A stretch of DNA of 22,389 bases from Flavobacterium psychrophilum. GTDB taxonomy: Bacteria; Bacteroidota; Bacteroidia; Flavobacteriales; Flavobacteriaceae. Location: contig QFQM01000069.1 of NCBI GenBank assembly GCA_003243255.1, positions 1 to 22,389 on the forward strand. The letters are read 5' to 3'. The notes under the pieces were generated by a model, which saw only the letters and a program-made list of their open reading frames with translations, was not told the DNA's origin and did not search any database. The first letter of the stretch is position 1, and every line of letters starts with the position of its first letter. Both the position numbers and the translations under genes were made by a program. This document shows, in pieces, positions 15,679-22,389 of this stretch.

Positions 15679-16965
15679 ATGAAAATCATGTACGATACGA
15701 TATCAAAAATAGTTCTGGTGCTGATGTTTGCGGTGGCAATAGTTTCTCAGGCGCAGGAACGTGTGGTCTTTGTGGATGAAGTCAAAAATCTGGCATTACA
15801 GAACAATAAAAAGATCAAAAAAGCACAACAGAATATAGAAGCTGCCAAAGCTGCCAGAACGGCTGCGGAAGCAGGAGGAAAACCCACTTTGGACGGAAGT
15901 GCTGGAGGGTATTATATTTCCAAACCGCTCTCAAACCTTGTGCCGGAATTAATTGGAAGCGCCGATTTGAATGTTACCCAGGTTCTGTATGCCGGAAGGA
16001 AAGTAGAAACCGGGAAAAAGATCTCTTCAGCGGCAGTCGATCTACAGATGGCGCAGAAAGACCTTACAAAAGAGGAAGTAAAATTGTCTGCGGAAAGCAT
16101 GTATTGGCAAATTGTAAATGCCAAGGAAAAGATAGCACTGGCAAAAGAATACATCAAGCTCTTGGATCAGCTGCATACCAATGTGAAGAATTCCTTTGAT
16201 GCAGGATTGACATATAAAAATGATCTGTTGAAAATTGAAGTCCAGCAGAACGAGGCACAGCTCAATCTCAAACGTGCAGAAGATGGCCTTAGCATCGCCA
16301 AATTAAATCTTGCCCAAATTACAGGACTTCCCAATTCCGATTTTGATGTGGAAGATTCTGTAAGCGGCAGCTTCAACGGTATTTTAGCAGATAATCGGGT
16401 ACAGCTAACAAACCGTCCTGAGTTATCCATTCTTGCTAAAGCAGTAGAAATGAATGAGCTTCAGGAAAAATTACTGGATGGAGACCGAAAGCCGACGGTA
16501 GCTCTTTCGGGAATTAGTTTCACGAGCTTTGGTAAAAATATTAACCCTGTAAACCTAAAAAATAATATGCAGGGATTCATAGGAATGTTGTCTGTGAGCA
16601 TTCCGATCTATGACTGGGGGGCAAGAAAGGAGAAAGTGAAAGAACAACAGTATAAAACCAATGCTCAGAAGCTTGAAATGGAAGAAACAAGTGAGCTTCT
16701 TGTTCTGGAGGTACAAAATGCAGTGATGCAGCTCAATCAATCTGTTAAACGTATTGAGCTTGCTGAAAAATCTCTTGTCCAGGCGACGGAAAATCTACGT
16801 TTGAATCAGGATAGATATGATGCAGGAACCGTTTTAGCAGAGGAAGTATTGAAAGCCCAGGTTCTTTGGCAGGAAGCTAAATCTGAAATTTTAGATGCCA
16901 AGGCAGAATACAAAATCAATGAGGCCAAATACAAAAAAGCTTCGGGGACAAATGGTGAGTATTAA
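15679..16965 (+). CDS. TolC-family outer membrane efflux protein (RND operon)
   Basis: Outer membrane channel of the RND system, 428 residues from the chosen start. ATG 15679 is preferred because it follows an A-rich tract and opens a normal signal peptide (MKIMYDTISKIVLVLMFAVA, cut near VSQAQ). ATGs at 15643 and 15652 would add an atypical leader and lie inside the intercistronic hairpin; 15688 is also possible. Two OEP repeats are visible, beginning near VKNLALQNNKKIKKAQQNIE and in the second half with LSVSIPIYDWGARKEKVKEQ, the latter a typical OEP beta-strand to helix transition. Heptad-like Ala/Glu/Gln helices fill the rest, and the C-terminal NQDRYDAGTVLAEEVLKAQV is a standard OEP motif. 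It completes an adaptor-permease-channel operon and is followed by a weak hairpin. Confidence 0.92.
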   Translation: MKIMYDTISKIVLVLMFAVAIVSQAQERVVFVDEVKNLALQNNKKIKKAQQNIEAAKAARTAAEAGGKPTLDGSAGGYYISKPLSNLVPELIGSADLNVTQVLYAGRKVETGKKISSAAVDLQMAQKDLTKEEVKLSAESMYWQIVNAKEKIALAKEYIKLLDQLHTNVKNSFDAGLTYKNDLLKIEVQQNEAQLNLKRAEDGLSIAKLNLAQITGLPNSDFDVEDSVSGSFNGILADNRVQLTNRPELSILAKAVEMNELQEKLLDGDRKPTVALSGISFTSFGKNINPVNLKNNMQGFIGMLSVSIPIYDWGARKEKVKEQQYKTNAQKLEMEETSELLVLEVQNAVMQLNQSVKRIELAEKSLVQATENLRLNQDRYDAGTVLAEEVLKAQVLWQEAKSEILDAKAEYKINEAKYKKASGTNGEY

Positions 16966-16997
16966 GTGATTTTAGAAGGAAAGATCTCTTTTCCTTT

Positions 16998-17024
16998 GAA
17001 CCGCTTGCTTATTGCAGCCGGTTC
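16998..17024 (+). terminator. possible terminator after the RND operon
   Basis: GAACCG (16998-17003) pairs with CGGTTC (17019-17024); beyond a C-C mismatch four further pairs close a TTATT loop. Only TTT follows directly, so termination is likely inefficient or factor-assisted. It starts 33 nt after the operon's last stop. Confidence 0.45.
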
Positions 17025-17290
17025 TTTATGCTAAAAAAAATGAGAAATTCAGATAGGTTTACTATTGTTATGACTTGTAAATCTGAGTATATTGCTGGCT
17101 TTATTTTTAACACAAATAATTATATTTAAATCTTCTATAAAAGTGTTTGGAAAATGTACCTCTAATGTCATCCAGAGGGAAAGCCTTTTTTTAGAAGTAT
17201 TTTCTCCTTTTTTTACTTCGTAATTGGTTGTTAATCGCAAATTTCTCTATTTTAGATTGTACTATTGTCAAACAATCAATTTTGAAAAAC

Positions 17291-17323
17291 AAAAACCAGA
17301 CAATTGATTGATGTCTGGTTTTT
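17291..17323 (-). terminator. strong (possibly bidirectional) terminator of the T9SS protein gene
   Basis: Perfect 12-bp stem AAAAACCAGACA / TGTCTGGTTTTT (17291-17302 with 17312-17323) around a 9-nt loop, 22 nt after the minus-strand stop. The minus strand continues GTTTTTC, giving a long U-rich tail; the plus strand also ends in TTTTT, so it may serve both convergent units. The loop can pair with a 9-base complement at 17273-17281. Confidence 0.9.
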
Positions 17324-17344
17324 ATATAAGTCTATGCACGTCAA

Positions 17345-19027
17345 TTAATGACTGACTAAAACTTTCTTTGTAATTATTCCGGAAGAGGTTTTGATCTGGG
17401 CAATGTAATACCCTGCAGGTAGGCCTTTGACATTCAATTCAGCATTGGTATTGTCCAGTTTATGATCCAATACGATTTGTCCTGTAGCATTGATCAGAGT
17501 AATATTAAGCAATTGACTGTTTGCCACCGTTTTGATCTTCAGAATATCTGATACTGGATTTGGATAAACCTGTACCATTGCTGATTTTGACGTATCATCG
17601 ATAACAGACATGGTTCCGTCTTCGTAGAAAAGGGTTACATTCGGTACGTAAAGTACTGGAAAGCCTTCCGGTGGATTCAAAGCATCAAATGGCTGGTCAT
17701 CACCATCTCTGTTGCGAGAATAGATTGGCTCTTCGGAAAATGTGCTGATGAAAGTTGACCAAAGTACCATTTGAGGATGACTTTTATTGGTATAGATCAC
17801 AAGATTTTTACCAGAATAATTAAAAGAATTCTGAAGCGGAATGTAAAGCTGGTTGAATCCTTTTTTGAAATTCATCTTGCCGTCATACACTTTTGTAAAT
17901 GACGAAGGCGTCAGCCAGTCAGAAGAAAGATCCTCTTGGTCGGTTTCTGCTAAGAAAATCTGGATGGGGATATCGTTATTATCTTCATCAAATTGGCAAG
18001 TATACTGCAGACCTGTTATTTTGGCGTTACTTTTACCGATTTGCTGAGATGTGTAAAGACTTTGTCCTAAGCTATATAAGTTAAAGAAATTGAACGGAAT
18101 AGAATGCTGAAGTGTAAATGAGCCTGAACCAATCTGAACATTTTTGGTGTCATTTTTCAGGATGTTCAAGGCAATTTCTTTAGACTTATCATTGCTTGGA
18201 TTTTCATCTCCTGCCAGTTCAACCACAGCATATATGGATTGTAAAGGCATATTGTTTTCCTGAGGTGTCCACATTAATATTTTCTGCGACTTTTCTCCAA
18301 AGCTGATCGGATCTCCCGAAATAGACGCCAATTCAGTACCATTAGTGGATTTTACTTTAATAGTATAATTGCTCTGTACCGATTTTCCGCCATTGGTTAC
18401 TTCCACCATTACCATAGCTTGCTGTCCCGCATTGACTGTTGTGTTTCCGCTGATATAGCTAACGAGAAGGTCCTTATCAGCTACATCGTCGATTCTCACA
18501 TCATCAATTGCCCATCCGTTAATAAAGAAATTACTGCCATCGTAGCGAAATGCGTATTGCATCTGTGTCGCATTCTCTGGAGCCGTTATAAAATATGTAA
18601 ACCTTTCCTGTGGGATATTGAGTGTTCCTAAAGGTTTTTCCCACAATGACTGCCAGGTCTGCCCACCGTCAAATGAAACATCTGCACCGATTGTTTCTCC
18701 GGCATCTCCCATAAAATTAATGAGATACTGATCATACGACAATGCCAGCTGCTTGTGACCTGTAATATCTATCACAGGTGAGATCATGCGGCTGAGACCC
18801 ACCTGCATGCCATAGGTCATATATAGTTCGGGGGCTGTTCCGCCAGATATCTGTGAGTTATTGACAGACCAGCCCGGGGGTTGCTCTGCATCGATGTGCC
18901 AACCTGGAGGAACCGTGCCCGTGGGATAAGAAAAAGTTTCTGAATAGATCGTCTGTTGTGCGTACAGATGCCCTCCAAATATCAGATAGGCAGGAAGCAC
19001 TGAAAGTAAGGTAAAAATTTTCTTCAT
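17345..19027 (-). CDS. T9SS-secreted choice-of-anchor J domain protein
   Basis: 560 residues, exported and probably surface-attached or released. A signal peptide (about 1-24, ending LYAQ) precedes a jelly-roll of the choice-of-anchor J / MAM-like type (about 26-183; opening ETFSYPTGTVPPGWHIDAEQ, closing NGWAIDDVRID). A CARDB-like Ig-type domain follows (about 184-290; VNAGQQAMVMVEVTNGGKSV, then ENPSNDKSKEI). Next is another beta-sandwich (about 295-470; SLYTSQQIGKSNAKITGLQY), similar in style to domains of large Bacteroidota adhesins. The end is a type A T9SS domain (about 486-560; VQVYPNPVSDILKI, LPAGYYIAQI). No catalytic motif is seen, so the likely role is adhesion or ligand binding; this is inference. 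It is monocistronic and divergent from the two-component system. Confidence 0.88.
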   Translation of the reverse strand: MKKIFTLLSVLPAYLIFGGHLYAQQTIYSETFSYPTGTVPPGWHIDAEQPPGWSVNNSQISGGTAPELYMTYGMQVGLSRMISPVIDITGHKQLALSYDQYLINFMGDAGETIGADVSFDGGQTWQSLWEKPLGTLNIPQERFTYFITAPENATQMQYAFRYDGSNFFINGWAIDDVRIDDVADKDLLVSYISGNTTVNAGQQAMVMVEVTNGGKSVQSNYTIKVKSTNGTELASISGDPISFGEKSQKILMWTPQENNMPLQSIYAVVELAGDENPSNDKSKEIALNILKNDTKNVQIGSGSFTLQHSIPFNFFNLYSLGQSLYTSQQIGKSNAKITGLQYTCQFDEDNNDIPIQIFLAETDQEDLSSDWLTPSSFTKVYDGKMNFKKGFNQLYIPLQNSFNYSGKNLVIYTNKSHPQMVLWSTFISTFSEEPIYSRNRDGDDQPFDALNPPEGFPVLYVPNVTLFYEDGTMSVIDDTSKSAMVQVYPNPVSDILKIKTVANSQLLNITLINATGQIVLDHKLDNTNAELNVKGLPAGYYIAQIKTSSGIITKKVLVSH

Positions 19028-19055
19028 AACAATATTGATATGTGGTTAATGATTA

Positions 19056-19086
19056 CAAATTAACTTCATTATGGGTATTAAAACAA
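19056..19086 (-). promoter_or_regulatory. candidate promoter of the T9SS protein gene
   Basis: On the minus strand, TTG (19084-19086) is followed after 20 bp by TTAATTTG (19056-19063), one mismatch from TAnnTTTG. The box lies 28 nt before the start codon at 19027. Confidence 0.4.
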
Positions 19087-19219
19087 TTCGTGATAGTTGC
19101 TAAATTTCAGATTATCAGCTACGTGCTGGCACTTATTTTTGGCGTTTATAGTTGAAAAAAGAATGAATGTTCAGGATTTAACCCCATATTTGCACAATGC
19201 TTTTGAAATGTTCCCGATA

Positions 19220-21175
19220 ATGAATCTTTACCAAAGTTGCATATCTTTAAAATCGGCCAGTGACCTTATATCGTATGTTACCTTACTGGTTATATTTTCT
19301 TTCTGTTTGTCGTGTAAAGATACGGCAGGTAATGATTTACAGAAGTCATTAGATCCTTATAGCGGGCAGTTTGATGAGATACATCGTTTGGTGTATGAAA
19401 ATCCTTCTCTTGCGCGGCAGAAATCTATAGGGATTCTTAAGGTTCTTCCACAAAACGAAATGGAATCCAAAGTTTTATGCCTGAAATATATCGGATCATC
19501 CTATGCATTTGAAACCAAATATGCTGAGGCGATAAAATATTATAAAAAGTCGCTCGCATTGGCAGAACAATTAAAATATTATTACGAAATAGCCAATCTC
19601 AATAATAATCTCGGAACCATATACAATGAATTTGGAAATTATAATTCCGCTTATGTATATTTTGTTAAAGCTCTTCAAAATTATGATTTTTCAGGAAACA
19701 AGGAAAAGAAAACAGGTACCCTTAATAACATAGGCCTGACCTATCTTAATCTAAATCATCAGGATAAAGCTTTGGGATACTTTCAGAGGGCTCTGACTTC
19801 AAGTACCATTAATAAAGATAGTATTTTAGCAGCAACCATACTTAATAATATTGCGATTTGTAATTTTTCCAAAAAACATATAGATAGTGGACTGGCCAAC
19901 CTCAAAAGGTCAATCATTATTTCGGAAAAGACCCACAATTTATACGGAACATGTGTATCCTATCAGATTATGGGCAACGCCTATCTTTCATTGAATGACA
20001 AGGACAAAGCTTTCAATGCCTATTCAAAAAGCGTTGCAATAGCAGAAAATGCTGGTCTGGTAAATCTCTTAGCTGTATCCAAAATAGGATTGGCAAGATT
20101 AGCGCTCTCCCAAGATCAAACTGACAAGGCACTTTCCTATGCGAAAGAAGTGATGGCTGTGGCCACAGAAAAAAATAGCCAGTCATTGAAAGCAGATGCA
20201 TTCCAGTTGCTTGCCAGTGTTTATGAAAGTAAAAAAGACTATCAAAAAAGTCTTAATAATTTTCAGGCACATGTCAGGCTTAAAGAAGAGATGTCCAATA
20301 GTTCCATTGTAAACCAGATCTATGATGTTGAGGTCGATTACTTGAATCAACTCAACCAGTTACAAAACCTTGAGTTGGAAAAGAAAGAGCTTGCAATCAG
20401 TAATAAAAATATAATCCTGCTTTTAATGTCACTGGTATTTCTGATTATTTTCGGAGGTCTTTATTTCCTTTACAGAAACCATCGCAATAAACAGAAAGTC
20501 AAATTGCAGGAAACTATCATTGAGCTAACCAAACGTAAATCAAAGGCGGCCCTTGAAGCCGAAATCAAAGAAAGAAAAAGAATAGGAAGGGAGCTGCATG
20601 ATAGTCTGGGATACCTTCTTTCTCTAGCAGGACTTAATGCCAGCGTATTACAGAAACGAAGTGATATTTCCGATACGAAAAAGAATGAACTGCTCAGTGC
20701 GTTAATGGAAAGCATCAATGAGGCATTTGAGGAGGTCCGAAATATTTCCCATAACCTTGCTCCATCATTGCTTTCAGAACAGGGACTCAAAGGGGCTTTG
20801 AAAAATATTACGGACAAAGTCAATCAAAGCGGAAAAATCAAAATGAGTTTCGATATCTTTGGTCTTCAGCAGCAGTTGGACGACTTGATAGAAAATATTT
20901 TGTACCGAACCATACAGGAAATTGTCAACAACACCATTAAACATGCCGATGCCTCTGAATTGTTTGTCCAGATAACGAAAGACAACCAGCAGATTACATT
21001 TATATCAGAAGATAACGGTAAAGGTTTTGATTCCGAGAACTTGCAGGACAAATCAAGTTTTGGATTAACCCATATCAGGTCATGGATTGAAAATTTAAAC
21101 GGTAGTATGCACATTGATTCAAAAATAGACCGTGGAACTATTGTCAGTATTTTTATACCGATTAATAAAGTATAG
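19220..21175 (+). CDS. TPR-containing sensor histidine kinase (HisKA_3 type)
   Basis: 651 residues from the ATG at 19220, chosen because it opens a signal or anchor segment (about residues 18-32, ISYVTLLVIFSFCLSC) with possible lipidation at Cys32. The frame is open further upstream, and ATG 19163 with a purine-rich leader is the main alternative. The sensor part (about 45-380) holds several tetratricopeptide repeats (for example NNNLGTIYNEFGNYNSAYVY and NNIGLTYLNLNHQDKALGYF). A transmembrane helix lies at about 398-418, then a short coiled coil. The HisKA_3 dimerisation helix ERKRIGRELHDSLGYLLSLA has phospho-acceptor His460. The HATPase_c domain has TIQEIVNNTIKHADAS (N box), EDNGKGFD (G1) and SSFGLTHI (G2). 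It probably phosphorylates the response regulator 4 nt downstream. Signal unknown. Confidence 0.92.
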   Translation: MNLYQSCISLKSASDLISYVTLLVIFSFCLSCKDTAGNDLQKSLDPYSGQFDEIHRLVYENPSLARQKSIGILKVLPQNEMESKVLCLKYIGSSYAFETKYAEAIKYYKKSLALAEQLKYYYEIANLNNNLGTIYNEFGNYNSAYVYFVKALQNYDFSGNKEKKTGTLNNIGLTYLNLNHQDKALGYFQRALTSSTINKDSILAATILNNIAICNFSKKHIDSGLANLKRSIIISEKTHNLYGTCVSYQIMGNAYLSLNDKDKAFNAYSKSVAIAENAGLVNLLAVSKIGLARLALSQDQTDKALSYAKEVMAVATEKNSQSLKADAFQLLASVYESKKDYQKSLNNFQAHVRLKEEMSNSSIVNQIYDVEVDYLNQLNQLQNLELEKKELAISNKNIILLLMSLVFLIIFGGLYFLYRNHRNKQKVKLQETIIELTKRKSKAALEAEIKERKRIGRELHDSLGYLLSLAGLNASVLQKRSDISDTKKNELLSALMESINEAFEEVRNISHNLAPSLLSEQGLKGALKNITDKVNQSGKIKMSFDIFGLQQQLDDLIENILYRTIQEIVNNTIKHADASELFVQITKDNQQITFISEDNGKGFDSENLQDKSSFGLTHIRSWIENLNGSMHIDSKIDRGTIVSIFIPINKV

Positions 21176-21179
21176 AACT

Positions 21180-21845
21180 ATGATAAAAGATACAATAAAA
21201 GTTTTGATTGTGGATGACCATCAACTGATGATTGAAGGACTGAAGGTACTACTTGAAGATGAAGAATATATTAGCGTGGTATCAGGTGCAACATCTATGA
21301 CCGAGGCGCTTGACTTTTTAAAAGATAATTCTGTTGATATTATCATGATGGATATCAATATGCCTGAAGCGTCCGGGATGGAAATCACCAAGAAAGTAAA
21401 GGAATTGTATCCTGCTATTAAGATAATAGCTTTAACAATGCATGAAGATATTTCTGTTATCTCAAAAATGATCAAAGCAGGAGCTTCCGGATATATTTTG
21501 AAGAGAACCAATATGCAGGAAGTCATTGATGCGATCAAGATAGTCCATCAGAACGGCAGATATCTCAGTGCCAACGTTCAGAATGTGATTATGGATAATC
21601 TGATGAGTCCAGCTGAGCTGCTCGATGCAGCCGAAGAAACCAAACCCGTTCTATCAGCAAGGGAATTGGAAGTACTTCAACTAATAGCTAAAGAGTATAA
21701 TAATGAACAAATCGGAGAGGCACTTTATATAAGTGAAAGAACTGTGGAGGCGCACCGCAGGAATATTTTTATCAAGACTAAAACCAAATCTATTGTTGGT
21801 CTTATCAAATATGCATTCAACGAAGGGCTCGTCAATTTCGAGTAA
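21180..21845 (+). CDS. LuxR/NarL-family response regulator
   Basis: 221-residue DNA-binding response regulator. The ATG at 21180 begins the receiver domain directly (MIKDTIKVLIVDDHQLMIEG); an upstream GTG at 21132 would overlap the kinase and add a non-conserved leader, so it is rejected. Receiver residues are in place: Asp12/Asp13, phospho-acceptor Asp58 (MMDINMP), Thr86 and Lys108. The C-terminal GerE/LuxR helix-turn-helix spans about 155-215 (LSARELEVLQLIAKEYNNEQ and ISERTVEAHRRNIFIKTKTK). Spacing of 4 nt after the kinase stop shows a two-gene unit. Its target is unknown; the divergent T9SS protein gene is the nearest candidate. A possible terminator follows. Confidence 0.95.
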   Translation: MIKDTIKVLIVDDHQLMIEGLKVLLEDEEYISVVSGATSMTEALDFLKDNSVDIIMMDINMPEASGMEITKKVKELYPAIKIIALTMHEDISVISKMIKAGASGYILKRTNMQEVIDAIKIVHQNGRYLSANVQNVIMDNLMSPAELLDAAEETKPVLSARELEVLQLIAKEYNNEQIGEALYISERTVEAHRRNIFIKTKTKSIVGLIKYAFNEGLVNFE

Positions 21846-21871
21846 TTATGATATAAGTAATGTTCTAAAAT

Positions 21872-21913
21872 AAAAAAGTCAACTTATTTATTGAGATAGT
21901 TAATGCTTTTTTT
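21872..21913 (+). terminator. possible terminator after the two-component system
   Basis: AAAAAAG (21872-21878) can pair with CTTTTTT (21906-21912) and AACT with AGTT (21881-21884, 21898-21901) across an internal loop, followed by more T and a C at 21914. The stem is A-U rich and interrupted. It starts 27 nt after the stop. Confidence 0.35.
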
Positions 21914-22212
21914 CAATATAAACAAATATCAAAATATCTGATTCAGCCAATGTAAGGGCTTTCTGAGAAGAAATAATTGTTAAAAAGTCATATTTTTCTT
22001 AAAGCTCCAAAAATCAGTTTATTAAGGAGTTAAATATATTTATTGTTGATAATCAGTAGGTTATTGTTTTTATTTTAATTCTGAAATATTCTATTCGCCA
22101 GTAAGCTTTTTTATATAAATTTTTATTATAAAATTCCATTTTAACCAATTTTATGGTTGCTTGCGTAAAAAAATGCAAAAAAAAATATCAAATTCTAATG
22201 TTTTTTTTATTT

Positions 22213-22249
22213 AAAAGTGTGTTTTTTACACTTTTTATTTATTTTTTTT
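22213..22249 (+). terminator. AT-rich hairpin with T tract
   Basis: AAAAGTGT (22213-22220) and ACACTTTT (22228-22235) form a perfect 8-bp stem around a 7-nt loop, followed by a stretch of almost only T. It resembles a terminator but is 368 nt from the nearest upstream gene. Confidence 0.4.
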
Positions 22250-22261
22250 TACTACAAATTG

Positions 22262-22279
22262 TTATGATTCTTATCATAA
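22262..22279. promoter_or_regulatory. dyad site TTATGAT-N4-ATCATAA
   Basis: Perfect 7-bp arms TTATGAT and ATCATAA around TCTT. It lies 24 bp upstream of a TAATTTTG -7 match (22303-22310) and shares CTTATCATA with the palindrome at 22372. Probable regulator site; the binder is unknown. Confidence 0.5.
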
Positions 22280-22371
22280 AATTTTCTTAAAAAATATCTG
22301 TTTAATTTTGATGATATATTTTACTAATTATTTGTTATCCCATGCATTACAATTTAATTAAGTGTATTTTT

Positions 22372-22389
22372 TATGATAAGCTTATCATA
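22372..22389. promoter_or_regulatory. 18-bp perfect palindrome at the window edge
   Basis: TATGATAAGCTTATCATA is identical to its own reverse complement and ends exactly at the last base, so it may extend further. Its centre is 110 bp from the centre of the related dyad at 22262-22279. Confidence 0.55.

Larger units (their letters stand above)
16966..17344. other. intergenic region between convergent RND operon and T9SS protein gene
   Basis: 379 bp carrying the weak hairpin at 16998 and the strong terminator at 17291. A 63-codon minus-strand frame (17049-17240) lies here but has no recognisable family or good start context and is not called. Nothing else is seen. Confidence 0.75.
21846..22389. 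other. AT-rich tail without genes
   Basis: 544 bp of extreme A+T content with no credible ORF. It contains the weak terminator at 21872, a hairpin with T tract at 22213-22249, a TAATTTTG -7 match at 22303-22310 on the plus strand, and two related dyads at 22262-22279 and 22372-22389. This looks like the upstream region of a gene beyond the window. Confidence 0.75.

Noticed and set aside
17049..17240. 63-codon minus-strand frame in the gap between the RND operon and the T9SS gene
   Set aside because: Not a shadow of another gene, but it has no recognisable family, no good start context, and a composition expected from translating AT-rich DNA.
17255..17277. GATTGT-N11-ACAATC inverted repeat as a regulator site
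   Set aside because: It lies between convergent genes, has short arms, and partly overlaps the complement of the terminator loop, so an operator role is unlikely.
19097..19219. N-terminal extension of the histidine kinase from TTG 19097
   Set aside because: It would place 41 extra residues ahead of the membrane or lipoprotein signal. ATG 19163 remains possible, but 19220 gives the most normal signal.
21132..21179. N-terminal extension of the response regulator from GTG 21132
   Set aside because: It overlaps the kinase end and adds residues not expected before a receiver domain; ATG 21180 fits family length and 4-nt spacing.

Overview
The window looks like chromosome of a Flavobacteriia member, most likely Chryseobacterium or a close Weeksellaceae relative. 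The evidence is the low G+C, A-rich ribosome binding regions without a strong Shine-Dalgarno, Bacteroidota-type TAnnTTTG -7 boxes, two secreted proteins with C-terminal type IX secretion (T9SS) sorting domains, and the protein families present. No tRNA, rRNA, CRISPR array, insertion sequence or prophage was found. The genus is inferred from style, not from a marker gene.

Layout from left to right. (1) 1-4440, minus strand: a four-gene tripartite efflux operon, marR - tolC-type outer membrane factor - emrA-type adaptor - emrB-type MFS pump. The pump runs off the left edge. A near-identical 20-bp inverted repeat lies before marR and again before the outer membrane factor, so the MarR protein probably controls both points. 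(2) 5000-7960, plus strand: a 986-residue secreted glycoside hydrolase of family GH98 with two C-terminal carbohydrate-binding-like modules and a T9SS domain, followed by a good terminator. (3) 8129-10019, minus strand: a 3-hydroxyacyl-CoA dehydrogenase-like enzyme preceded by an AraC-family regulator. (4) 10129-16965: a TetR-family regulator with a small overlapping upstream ORF on the minus strand, divergent from a complete RND efflux operon (lipoprotein adaptor, permease, outer membrane factor). The junction between permease and outer membrane factor can fold into a long hairpin. (5) 17345-19027, minus strand: a T9SS-secreted 560-residue protein of the choice-of-anchor J type, ending at a strong 12-bp terminator hairpin. 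(6) 19220-21845, plus strand: a TPR-containing sensor histidine kinase and its LuxR/NarL-type response regulator. (7) 21846-22389: a very AT-rich tail without genes, holding two related dyad-symmetric sites 110 bp apart.

Taken together this is a regulator-rich accessory-type region. It has two different export machines, each next to its own likely repressor, a surface or secreted polysaccharide-degrading enzyme without a SusC/SusD pair in view, and a two-component system divergent from a secreted surface protein. None of the protein families is new. The least explained signals are the cis elements: the paired MarR sites, the intercistronic hairpin, repeats upstream of the GH98 and RND genes, and the paired palindromes at the right edge.
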